From: JAAYVZ01 sp035384965 | Lineage (GTDB): Bacteria; Acidobacteriota; Thermoanaerobaculia; Thermoanaerobaculales; Thermoanaerobaculaceae | Assembly: GCA_035384965.1 (NCBI GenBank) | Contig: DAOOJE010000011.1 | Location: 41,832 to 105,831, forward strand | DNA: 64,000 nucleotides | Reading direction: 5' to 3' | Shown here: positions 53,034 to 60,379 of the stretch, piece after piece | Layout of the letters: each line of letters starts with the position of its first letter | Numbering within the stretch: position 1 is the first letter of the stretch | The notes under the pieces: model-generated | The model's database searches: none | What the model saw: the letters and a program-made list of their open reading frames with translations, nothing else | Told to the model about the DNA's origin: nothing | Position numbers and translations under genes: made by a program

Positions 53034-53062
53034 GGCCCGCGCGTGCGGGCCGCGGGATTCTA
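53034..53062 (-). promoter_or_regulatory. guaA -10 element and 5'-terminal leader hairpin
   Basis: On the minus strand TAGAAT (53057-53062) is followed about six bases later by a seven-pair stem GGCCCGC / GCGGGCC with a four-base loop (53034-53051). The loop is followed by six bases and then the ATG. If transcription starts seven bases past the -10 element, the hairpin forms at the very 5' end of the guaA mRNA. It could affect mRNA stability or ribosome access. Confidence 0.45.
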
Positions 53063-53365
53063 GCATTCCCGCGCACGACCACGGCGCAGGCGGGAGGCGA
53101 GAGCGGTTCGGCGCGCTTCCGGCACGCCGGTGAACTTCGGTCGACGCCCGACAGGGGCTGCCAGACCGGGCAGCCGGCCCGCGCCTCGACCGTGCCGGCT
53201 TTGGAGCGGGCGGCTCAGCCAGCCGGCGTGGCGGTGGGGCCCGCGCCTCCGGTATCGAGATCGGTCTGCCGGCAGAAGCAGGAAAGGCCGTGACACGACC
53301 ATCACATGCCCGAACGCGACAGGCCGCCCGACCGGCTGTCGGCCCCCCGGCGCCGCGAAGGCAGA
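53063..53365. other. Divergent intergenic region between guaA and the hybrid kinase
   Basis: No gene, RNA or strong repeat recognised. It holds the upstream parts of both promoters. A GGTCGGTCGG duplication lies at 53372-53381, just past the kinase -10. Confidence 0.35.
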
Positions 53366-53371
53366 TATAAT
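53366..53371 (+). promoter_or_regulatory. Consensus -10 for the hybrid histidine kinase
   Basis: A perfect TATAAT without a recognisable -35. The transcript would carry about 65 bases of leader ending in a GAGGGGAG ribosome-binding site for the ATG at 53444. Confidence 0.5.
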
Positions 53372-53443
53372 CGGTCGGTCGGCCGCTATCCCCTGGTGGT
53401 CGAACGGTGCGAGGCCGGCGTTATGGCCGTGAGGGGAGCCTCC

Positions 53444-55690
53444 ATGAACGACGATTTCCGGAAACCAGCGCGAGCTCCGCAGGACACGGTCGACGGCCAG
53501 TGCACGCCGGGTCAGACCACGGTTCGACCTGTGCTCGAGGGCGGGCCCGTTTGCGAGGGCGCCGAAGACCCTGCGGACATCACGCCGCACACGCAGGCCT
53601 TGGAGGAGAGGCGGCGCCGTGAGGACCTCGAGCGGCTCGTCGCCACCGTCTTTTCCGAGCTCGTCGCGGCGCGCGCGAGCGACATCGACCCCACGATCGA
53701 GCGAGCGCTGGAGCTGATCGGACGCTATGTCGGGGCCGACCGCGCGTACGTGTTCCTGTTCACCGACGACCTCGCGGCCATGAACAACACCCAAGAGTGG
53801 TGCGCGCCCGGGATCGAGCCCCAGAAGGACAGGCTGCAGGCGCTGCCGAGCGCCACGCTGCCGTGGTGGGTGGCACACCTGAAGGCGGGCAAGACGATCA
53901 GCATTCCGGTGGTCGCCGAGATGCCCCCGGAAGCCGGGGCCGAAAGGGCGATCCTCGAGATGCAGGGCATCCAGTCGCTGATTGTCGTACCCATGGAGGC
54001 CGAGGGCCGGCTCCTCGGGTTTCTGGGGTTCGACGCCGTGAGCGCACGCCGCATGTGGCTCGACTCCGAGCGCGACCTTCTGCGCTCGCTCGGCAACACG
54101 ATCGTGCACGCGCTCCGGCGCTGCCAGGCCGAGGAGGAGCTGTGCAGGGCCGAGCAGAAGTACCGCTTGCTCTACCAGCAGTTCCGGGGTATTCTCAACG
54201 TCCTGCCCGACGCGATATACCTGCTTTCCAGAGACCTCAAAATCTTCTGGGCCAATGACGTGGCCGCCGCAAACATGGGCGTGAGCGCGCCGGAGTTTCT
54301 GGGCCAGCATTGCTACGAGTCGAGATACGGGTGCTCGGCGCCGTGCGAAGGCTGCCCGGTGCTGCAGTCGTTCGAATCCGGAGAGACAATGGCCAGCGAG
54401 GAGCAGACGCCCGACGGCCGGACGTGGGAGGTGCATGCCGTTCCCGTGTACGGCGAGAGCGGCGAGGTCGCGAACGTCATCATGGCAGCCCGCGACATCA
54501 CCGAGCGCAAGCGGGACGAGGCCGAGCGCGCGAAGCTGCAGGCGCAGCTCGCCCAGGCGCAGAAGATGGAGTCGATCGGCCGGCTGGCCGGCGGCGTGGC
54601 CCACGACTTCAACAACATGCTGACCGTCATCCTCGGACAGGCCGAGCTGGCCATCGAGCGAGCGCGCACCGGTCATCCGGTCGTCAACGAGCTGCAGGCC
54701 ATCAGCCGGGCCGCGGAGCGTTCGGCAGGGCTGACGCGCCAGCTCCTCGCCTTCGCTCGGCGGCAGCCGGTCGCCCCGCAGGTGCTGGACCTCAACGAAG
54801 TCGTGGAGGGCACGCTCAAGATGCTGCGCCGGCTCATCGGCGAGGACATTGATCTCGCCTGGCGGCCCGGCCAGAGTCTGTGGCCCGTGAAGATCGACCC
54901 GTCGCAAATCGACCAGATTCTCGCCAACCTCTGCGTGAACGCCCGGGATGCCATCGGCGACACGGGCACCGTGACCATCGAGACCGGGAACGTCACGATC
55001 GACGACGAATACTGTGCGGCTCACGTCGGCTTTCTTCCGGGCGAATTCGTGGCCGTTGCCGTGAGCGACGACGGGTGCGGCATGGACGCCGCCACCCTCG
55101 CGAGACTTTTCGAGCCGTTTTTCACCACCAAGGAACAGGGCAAGGGCACTGGCCTGGGGCTCGCCACCGTCTACGGCATCGTCAAGCAAAACAATGGCTT
55201 CGTGAACGTCTACAGCGAGCCCGGCAGGGGCTCGACGTTCAGGATCTACCTGCCCCGGCACCGCGAGAACGCTGCCGAGCGCCCCGCGGCCGAGCCGGCG
55301 CACTCGCCCGCCGGCCGCCACGCCACGATCCTCGTGGTCGAGGACGAGCCGGCCATCCTGCATGTGGTGAAGACCATGCTGGAACGGCAGGGGCATACCG
55401 TCCTGGCGGCATCCAGCCCGGACGAGGCGATCCGCATCGCCGCCACCCATCCCGGGGAGATCCGGCTGCTGCTCACCGACGTCATCATGCCCGGCATGAA
55501 CGGCCGCGAGCTGGCGAACCGCCTGCTCGCGTCGCAGCCCAACCTTGAGCCCCTGTTCATGTCCGGCTACACCGCCAACGTCATCGCCCACCACGGCGTG
55601 CTCGAGGAAGGCGTGCTCTTCATCGCCAAGCCCTTTTCTGCCGCCGACCTCTGCGCCAAGGTCGAAGAGATCCTGAGCCGGACGAGGTAA
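53444..55690 (+). CDS. Hybrid sensor histidine kinase (GAF-PAS-HisKA-HATPase-REC)
   Basis: 748 residues. The ATG at 53444 has GAGGGGAG upstream. It is cytoplasmic, with no membrane segment. GAF domain: about residues 60-235. PAS domain: about 240-360, with a Cys-rich insert (CYESRYGCSAPCEGCPV) that may bind metal or an Fe-S cluster. HisKA with the phospho-acceptor in AGGVAHDFNNML. HATPase with NLCVNARDAI, DDGCGMD and GTGLGLATVYG. Receiver domain with Asp in LLLTDVIMPG and the conserved K in IAKPF. It phosphorylates its own receiver and perhaps a further partner. No dedicated response regulator is adjacent. Confidence 0.93.
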   Translation: MNDDFRKPARAPQDTVDGQCTPGQTTVRPVLEGGPVCEGAEDPADITPHTQALEERRRREDLERLVATVFSELVAARASDIDPTIERALELIGRYVGADRAYVFLFTDDLAAMNNTQEWCAPGIEPQKDRLQALPSATLPWWVAHLKAGKTISIPVVAEMPPEAGAERAILEMQGIQSLIVVPMEAEGRLLGFLGFDAVSARRMWLDSERDLLRSLGNTIVHALRRCQAEEELCRAEQKYRLLYQQFRGILNVLPDAIYLLSRDLKIFWANDVAAANMGVSAPEFLGQHCYESRYGCSAPCEGCPVLQSFESGETMASEEQTPDGRTWEVHAVPVYGESGEVANVIMAARDITERKRDEAERAKLQAQLAQAQKMESIGRLAGGVAHDFNNMLTVILGQAELAIERARTGHPVVNELQAISRAAERSAGLTRQLLAFARRQPVAPQVLDLNEVVEGTLKMLRRLIGEDIDLAWRPGQSLWPVKIDPSQIDQILANLCVNARDAIGDTGTVTIETGNVTIDDEYCAAHVGFLPGEFVAVAVSDDGCGMDAATLARLFEPFFTTKEQGKGTGLGLATVYGIVKQNNGFVNVYSEPGRGSTFRIYLPRHRENAAERPAAEPAHSPAGRHATILVVEDEPAILHVVKTMLERQGHTVLAASSPDEAIRIAATHPGEIRLLLTDVIMPGMNGRELANRLLASQPNLEPLFMSGYTANVIAHHGVLEEGVLFIAKPFSAADLCAKVEEILSRTR

Positions 55691-55764
55691 GCCGCGGAGC
55701 ATCCGGGCTCCAGGCTCTCGGCTGCCGGCCCTCGATCCTCGGCCCGCCGGCGCACACCCGGGCG

Positions 55765-56934
55765 CTACAGCTCGCGCAGCGCGGTGGCAACTGGCAGGCG
55801 CGCGGCGCGAACCGCCGGCAGCACGCCGCCCAGCAGGCCCATGACCACCGCGAAGGCGATTCCCATCGCCATGATGTCGGGCGTGATCCGGAAGGCGAAC
55901 GCGAGGTGCGAGAACGTCTGCCAGTTGAGGGTGCCGGTCGTGAAGCCGTTGAGCGGCAGCACGGCGACGCAGCCGAGGACCCCGCCCGCCAGCGCGATGA
56001 GGACCGACTCGGCCACGAACGAGGCCACCACGCTGGCCTCGCTGAACCCGAGAGCGCGCATCGTGGCGATTTCCCGCGCGCGCTCGGCCACCGCCGAGTA
56101 CATCGTGTTGAGCGCCCCGAAGACCGCCCCCACCGCCATGATCACCGACACGAGCGTCCCCAGGATCGTGATCATGGAAGTGAGTAACTGCGACTGCTTG
56201 TCGTAGTACGCCACCTCGGGCTCGGCCTGCACGCGCAGCCGCGGGTCGGTCGACAGCGCATCCCTGAAGCAGGCGTGGCTCTCCACCGAGTCGAGCCGCA
56301 CGGTCATCGATTGGAAGATGTTCTGCGGGCGCTGGTACGTCTGGTTCAGCACGTTGGCGTCGCACCACAGCTCGGAGTCGAAGGCGCTGCCTCCGGCGTC
56401 GAACTTCCCCACCACCGTCCACGTGCCGCCTCCGAAGCCCACCGTCTGCCCCACCTCGAAGCCGGCATACGTGCGCGAGGCGTTCGCGCCCACGACCAGC
56501 TCCGCCACGCCGGGCCGGAAAAAACGCCCCTCGACGAGACGCACTGAGCGCCGCACCTCGAGCACGCGCGGCGACACGCCGCGCACTTGCACGTTGGCGT
56601 CGGTGCCGGTGGCAGCGAGCGGGAAAGCCGCCACCACCACGACCTCGGGGCTGGCGAGCGGTCCCGCCGGTCCGCGCGCCACCCCAGGCGCGCTCTCGAT
56701 GATCCGGACCTGCTGGAGATCGAGTGCCGAGTACATTTCGGTCGACGCCCCAGAGCGGAGCACGATTGCGTTGTCTGGCGAGCCGGAGGCCACGAGCGTG
56801 GCCCGAAACCCCCGCGCCATCGCCAGCATCGCCACGAACACCCCCACCGTCCCGGCAATGCCGAGCACCGCCACCAGTGCCGCGGTCCAGCGCTGCCGCA
56901 CGCTCCTCACGTTGTAGACGAGCGGGATCGCCAT
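55765..56934 (-). CDS. ABC transporter permease, FtsX/MacB family (second permease)
   Basis: 389 residues, ATG one base after the first permease's stop (TGACATG). TM1 near residues 20-38, a periplasmic domain of about 220 residues, then three C-terminal helices with SAVAERAREIATMRALGFSE, the FtsX-type coupling segment. The C-terminus PVATALREL matches the family. With its partner permease, ATPase and adaptor it forms a complete exporter. Substrate unknown; such systems move lipids, peptides or small molecules to or across the outer membrane. Confidence 0.92.
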   Translation of the reverse strand: MAIPLVYNVRSVRQRWTAALVAVLGIAGTVGVFVAMLAMARGFRATLVASGSPDNAIVLRSGASTEMYSALDLQQVRIIESAPGVARGPAGPLASPEVVVVAAFPLAATGTDANVQVRGVSPRVLEVRRSVRLVEGRFFRPGVAELVVGANASRTYAGFEVGQTVGFGGGTWTVVGKFDAGGSAFDSELWCDANVLNQTYQRPQNIFQSMTVRLDSVESHACFRDALSTDPRLRVQAEPEVAYYDKQSQLLTSMITILGTLVSVIMAVGAVFGALNTMYSAVAERAREIATMRALGFSEASVVASFVAESVLIALAGGVLGCVAVLPLNGFTTGTLNWQTFSHLAFAFRITPDIMAMGIAFAVVMGLLGGVLPAVRAARLPVATALREL

Positions 56935-56935
56935 G

Positions 56936-58075
56936 TCACACTCTCCGCAAGGCCTCGACGACCCGCAGCCGCATCGCCGCCAGCGCCGGCAGCAGCCCCG
57001 CTGCAAGCCCCACCAGCACCGCCAGACCCACCCCCAGCACCAGGTGTCGGAAAGGCACGTCGAACGTCAGGCCCGGCAACGCCTTGCCGAGCCACGGAGC
57101 GATTCGCGAGGCGATCAGGAGGCCGGCCAGCCCCCCCTGCAGCGCGATGAGCAATGACTCCGCGAGCACCAGCCCGAGCACGAAGCGATCGGAGTACCCG
57201 ACTGTCTTGAGCACGGCCAGCTCGCCGACCCGCTCCCTCACCGCGGTCGCCATCGTGTTGCCGGTCACCAGCAGCAGCGTGAAGAACACAACCCCGCCGA
57301 TCGACAGGATGATGAGCTCGATGTTCCCCATTTGCTTGACGAACGCCGCGGCGAACGCGCGCTCCGGCTCGGTCTTGGTCTCGTGCGGCGAATTGGCGAA
57401 CCGCGCGTCGATCGCCCGTGCGACCTCGGCGGCCCGATCCGGGCTTTCCACCACCACCGTGTACCAGCCGACCAGCCCGCGGAACCAGGCCGGACCGTTC
57501 TCCTCGAGGTACTTCTTGTGGAACCAGAGCTGCGTCTCGTCACCGCCCTGGCGCGGGTCGGAATAGATCGCCCGCACGTTGAACTCCCAGACGCCCGGGA
57601 AAATCGTGCCCTTGATCGGCAGCCGATCGCCGAGCTTGAAGCCGTACCGCGCGGCGGTTGCGGCGCCCACCACGCAACCCTGCCGGTCGGCCACAAACTC
57701 CCGCCATTGCTCGGCCGGGATCTGGAACTCCGGGAACACGTTGAGATACGTGTCCGTGTCGATTGCGAACTGCGGAAAGAAGTTCTTCTCGTCTTGATAG
57801 ACGCCGCCGAACCAGGAGGCGTGGGTGGCGTCGGTGACGCCATCGACCTGCAGCAGGCGCTCGCGGTACGAGACCGGCAGCGGCTGGGTGAGCGACGTCC
57901 GGTTGATGATCACGAGACGGTCGGCGCCGGCCACGTCGATCCCCTGGTAAAACGCCGCGTGCACGGCCGCCAGCACCCCGTACAGCGTCATGGCAATCAG
58001 GAACGACCCGATGGTGAGCGTCGTCCTCACCTTCTTGCGTGCGAGGTTGGCCCACACGAGGGGCAGGAACTTCAT
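56936..58075 (-). CDS. ABC transporter permease, FtsX/MacB family (first permease)
   Basis: 379 residues, ATG with GAGGAGG upstream. N-terminal helix (TTLTIGSFLIAMTLYGVLAA), an extracytoplasmic domain of about 215 residues, and C-terminal helices with AVRERVGELAVLKTVGYSD. It probably heterodimerises with the second permease encoded next. Both permeases follow the ATPase gene by 10 and 1 bases respectively. Confidence 0.92.
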   Translation of the reverse strand: MKFLPLVWANLARKKVRTTLTIGSFLIAMTLYGVLAAVHAAFYQGIDVAGADRLVIINRTSLTQPLPVSYRERLLQVDGVTDATHASWFGGVYQDEKNFFPQFAIDTDTYLNVFPEFQIPAEQWREFVADRQGCVVGAATAARYGFKLGDRLPIKGTIFPGVWEFNVRAIYSDPRQGGDETQLWFHKKYLEENGPAWFRGLVGWYTVVVESPDRAAEVARAIDARFANSPHETKTEPERAFAAAFVKQMGNIELIILSIGGVVFFTLLLVTGNTMATAVRERVGELAVLKTVGYSDRFVLGLVLAESLLIALQGGLAGLLIASRIAPWLGKALPGLTFDVPFRHLVLGVGLAVLVGLAAGLLPALAAMRLRVVEALRRV

Positions 58076-58085
58076 CGCTGCCTCC

Positions 58086-58790
58086 TCACGCCGCCTCGAC
58101 CAGCACGCCCTTGTCGAGGTGCAGCACCACGTGTGCTCGCGCCGCGGCGCGCGGGTCGTGCGTCACCATGAGCACCGTCTTGCCGTGCTCGTCGACCAGC
58201 CGCGCGATGAGCTCCATGATCTCCTCGGCGCTGCGGCGGTCGAGGTCGCCGGTCGGTTCGTCGGCGAGCAGAAACGTCGGGTCGGCCACGAGCGCGCGGG
58301 CGATCGCAACGCGCTGTTCCTGCCCTCCCGAGAGCTGACGCGGGTAGTGGTGAATACGGTCCGCGAGCCCCACCAGCTCGAGCGCCGCCTCCACGTGCTG
58401 CCGGCGCTCGGCCTTGCCGAGCTTGGTGAGCAGCAGCGGGAGCTCCACGTTCTGGAACGCCGTCAGCACCGGGATGAGGTTGTACATCTGGAAGATGAAC
58501 CCGACGTGTCGGGCCCGCCAGGCGGTCAGCCTGGCGGCCGACAAACGCGAGATCTCATCCCCCGCCACCGTGACCGAGCCCGAGGTCGGCACGTCGAGCC
58601 CTCCCAGCAAGTTGAGGAGCGTCGTCTTGCCGGAGCCCGAGGGCCCCATGAACGCCACGAACTCACCCGCTTCCACGTCCAGGTTGAGCCCCTGCAGGAC
58701 ATGGATCTCCTCGCTCCCCCGCACGTACCGCTTGTCGAGGTTGCGGACCTGGATCAGCGAACCGGTGCCGCCGCCGTCCACCCGAACCAT
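58086..58790 (-). CDS. ABC transporter ATP-binding protein, LolD/MacB type
   Basis: 234 residues, ATG with GGAGG upstream. Walker A GPSGSGKTT, signature LSGGQEQRVAIARAL, Walker B FLLADEPTGDLD and H-loop VTHDP are all intact, as is the Q-loop in FIFQMYNL. It drives the two FtsX-type permeases encoded downstream. It may also serve the ATPase-less MacA/MacB-like pair at 35-37.6 kb, which is speculation. Confidence 0.96.
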   Translation of the reverse strand: MVRVDGGGTGSLIQVRNLDKRYVRGSEEIHVLQGLNLDVEAGEFVAFMGPSGSGKTTLLNLLGGLDVPTSGSVTVAGDEISRLSAARLTAWRARHVGFIFQMYNLIPVLTAFQNVELPLLLTKLGKAERRQHVEAALELVGLADRIHHYPRQLSGGQEQRVAIARALVADPTFLLADEPTGDLDRRSAEEIMELIARLVDEHGKTVLMVTHDPRAAARAHVVLHLDKGVLVEAA

Positions 58791-58825
58791 GGCTGCCTCC
58801 GTTCCCTTTGCGCCCCGAAACCTCG

Positions 58826-60055
58826 CTACCGCGCCCTCACCCGGACCTGCTGCCCGTCCCGCAGCCCCGCCGGCCCCTCGACCACGAGCCTGTCACCCAC
58901 CGTCACGCCGGCCAGCACCTCGACCTCGTCGGCTCGCTGCGCCCCGAGCGTCACGGCCCGCCGCTCGACCCTGCCGTTGCGCACGAGCCACACGACCGGG
59001 GTGCCGCTGTCCTGTCGCACCGCCGCACGCGGGATCACTGCTTCGGCGGCCGGGGCCTCGCCCGGCGCCTGGGCCGCCAGGAACGCCACTTTCACGCCCA
59101 TGTCCGGGAGGATCCTGGGGTCGAGCGCGTCGAAGGCGATCCGCACCTTGACCGTTGCCTTCTGCCGGTCGGCGGTCGGGATCACGGTGCGCACGCTCGC
59201 CGGGATCTTCCAGTCAGGGTAGGCGTCGAGCGTCGCCTCGACCCTCTGCCCCGGCTGCACCCGGGCAATGTACGACTCGCTGACATCCACCTCGATCTCG
59301 AGCGAGGTCATGTCGACAATCGTCGCGATGCCGGTCCGCGTGAACGAACCGCCGGCCGAAACCGGCGAGACCATCTCGCCCACCTGTGCATCCTTCGACA
59401 CCGCCACCCCGGAAAAGGGAGCCCGCACCACGCAGTTGTCGAGGTCCTGCCTGGCGATGCCGATGGCCGCCTCGGCGCTCGCGACCTGCCGGCGCGCGAG
59501 CACGATGCGGGCCTTCAGGCTCTCGACGAGGGTACGGGCGGCGTCGAGCGCCTGCACCGCCGCCACCCCCTCCTTCTCGAGTTCTACCTGGCGCCCCAGC
59601 TCCCGGTCCGCGTTGGCGAGATTGACCTCCAGGTCGGCAATTGCCGCTGCCGCCGCGTCGCGCTCCGCGACCGCCGCCGCCAACCGCGCGCGCACGTCCG
59701 ACTCGTCGAGCCGGGCCAGCACCTGCCCTGCCTCGACCCTCATCCCCTCGTCGACCAGCACCTCGACGACCCGCCCGGTGATCTTGGCCGCCACCGTGGC
59801 TCGCACTCTCGGCGTCACGTACCCCGAAGCATTCAGCAGCACGGCGGCGCGACCGGAGGCGGCGCGAACGGAGGCAACCGCCACGTCCGGCGGTCGGCCC
59901 CCGATCGCGACAGCCACGGCAATCGCCCCGAGCCCGAGCGCCGGTAGCATCCACAGCCACCGTCTGCGCCACCGGCCCCCGCCGTCGCCGCGCTTGCTGT
60001 CGTCGATCCTGAGCGCACGCAGATCGGTTCTTTCGGCCCTACCCTCGGCTGTCAT
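58826..60055 (-). CDS. Periplasmic adaptor / membrane fusion protein of ABC exporter
   Basis: 409 residues, ATG with GGAGGG upstream. A cytoplasmic start of about 30 residues precedes one transmembrane helix. The barrel-sandwich half-motif ASGYVTPRVRATVAAKITGR and its partner LDNCVVRAPFSGVAVSKD flank a long Ala/Glu/Arg-rich coiled-coil hairpin. C-terminal beta-barrel and membrane-proximal regions follow. It is first in the minus-strand operon adaptor-ATPase-permease-permease, which resembles DevBCA-like exporters. Confidence 0.92.
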   Translation of the reverse strand: MTAEGRAERTDLRALRIDDSKRGDGGGRWRRRWLWMLPALGLGAIAVAVAIGGRPPDVAVASVRAASGRAAVLLNASGYVTPRVRATVAAKITGRVVEVLVDEGMRVEAGQVLARLDESDVRARLAAAVAERDAAAAAIADLEVNLANADRELGRQVELEKEGVAAVQALDAARTLVESLKARIVLARRQVASAEAAIGIARQDLDNCVVRAPFSGVAVSKDAQVGEMVSPVSAGGSFTRTGIATIVDMTSLEIEVDVSESYIARVQPGQRVEATLDAYPDWKIPASVRTVIPTADRQKATVKVRIAFDALDPRILPDMGVKVAFLAAQAPGEAPAAEAVIPRAAVRQDSGTPVVWLVRNGRVERRAVTLGAQRADEVEVLAGVTVGDRLVVEGPAGLRDGQQVRVRAR

Positions 60056-60379
60056 GCTTCCCTCCGTCCCCCTGACGCGCCCGCAGTTGACGTTGTACGC
60101 ACCCGCGATGCGGCAGTTTCACCCCGTCGAGCCCGACCCGCAACCCCACCCGTGTGGGCGGCCTGGGTCGCGAGCGGCACGGGTATTGTCGCGTTCGAGC
60201 CCGCGGTCGGGGTCAAGAACGTGGCAGACGAAGCGCCATCACGAGGTCGGGCCCGGTTTCGACCGGGTACCGACTGGCAGCCGCCACCTCTTCGCACCAC
60301 AGCCAGGAGTAATGGACTCAGATAAAGTGTTGTCGGAGACGTTGCGAGGCTTGGGTCCTGCCTCGCCGCGGGCGGCCTG
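60056..60379. other. Divergent intergenic region and ambiguous 5' end of the Reg_prop-GGDEF gene
   Basis: No RNA gene was recognised. An ATG at 60312 with AGGAG just upstream opens a frame one base out of phase with the downstream gene. An in-frame stop (TAA, 60323-60325) blocks any earlier in-phase start. See the finding on the gene start. Confidence 0.4.

Noticed and set aside
53060..56422. A minus-strand open frame of over 1100 residues opposite the hybrid kinase
   Set aside because: Composition is unlike protein (Arg/Gly/Asp runs) and it is antisense to a gene with intact kinase motifs.
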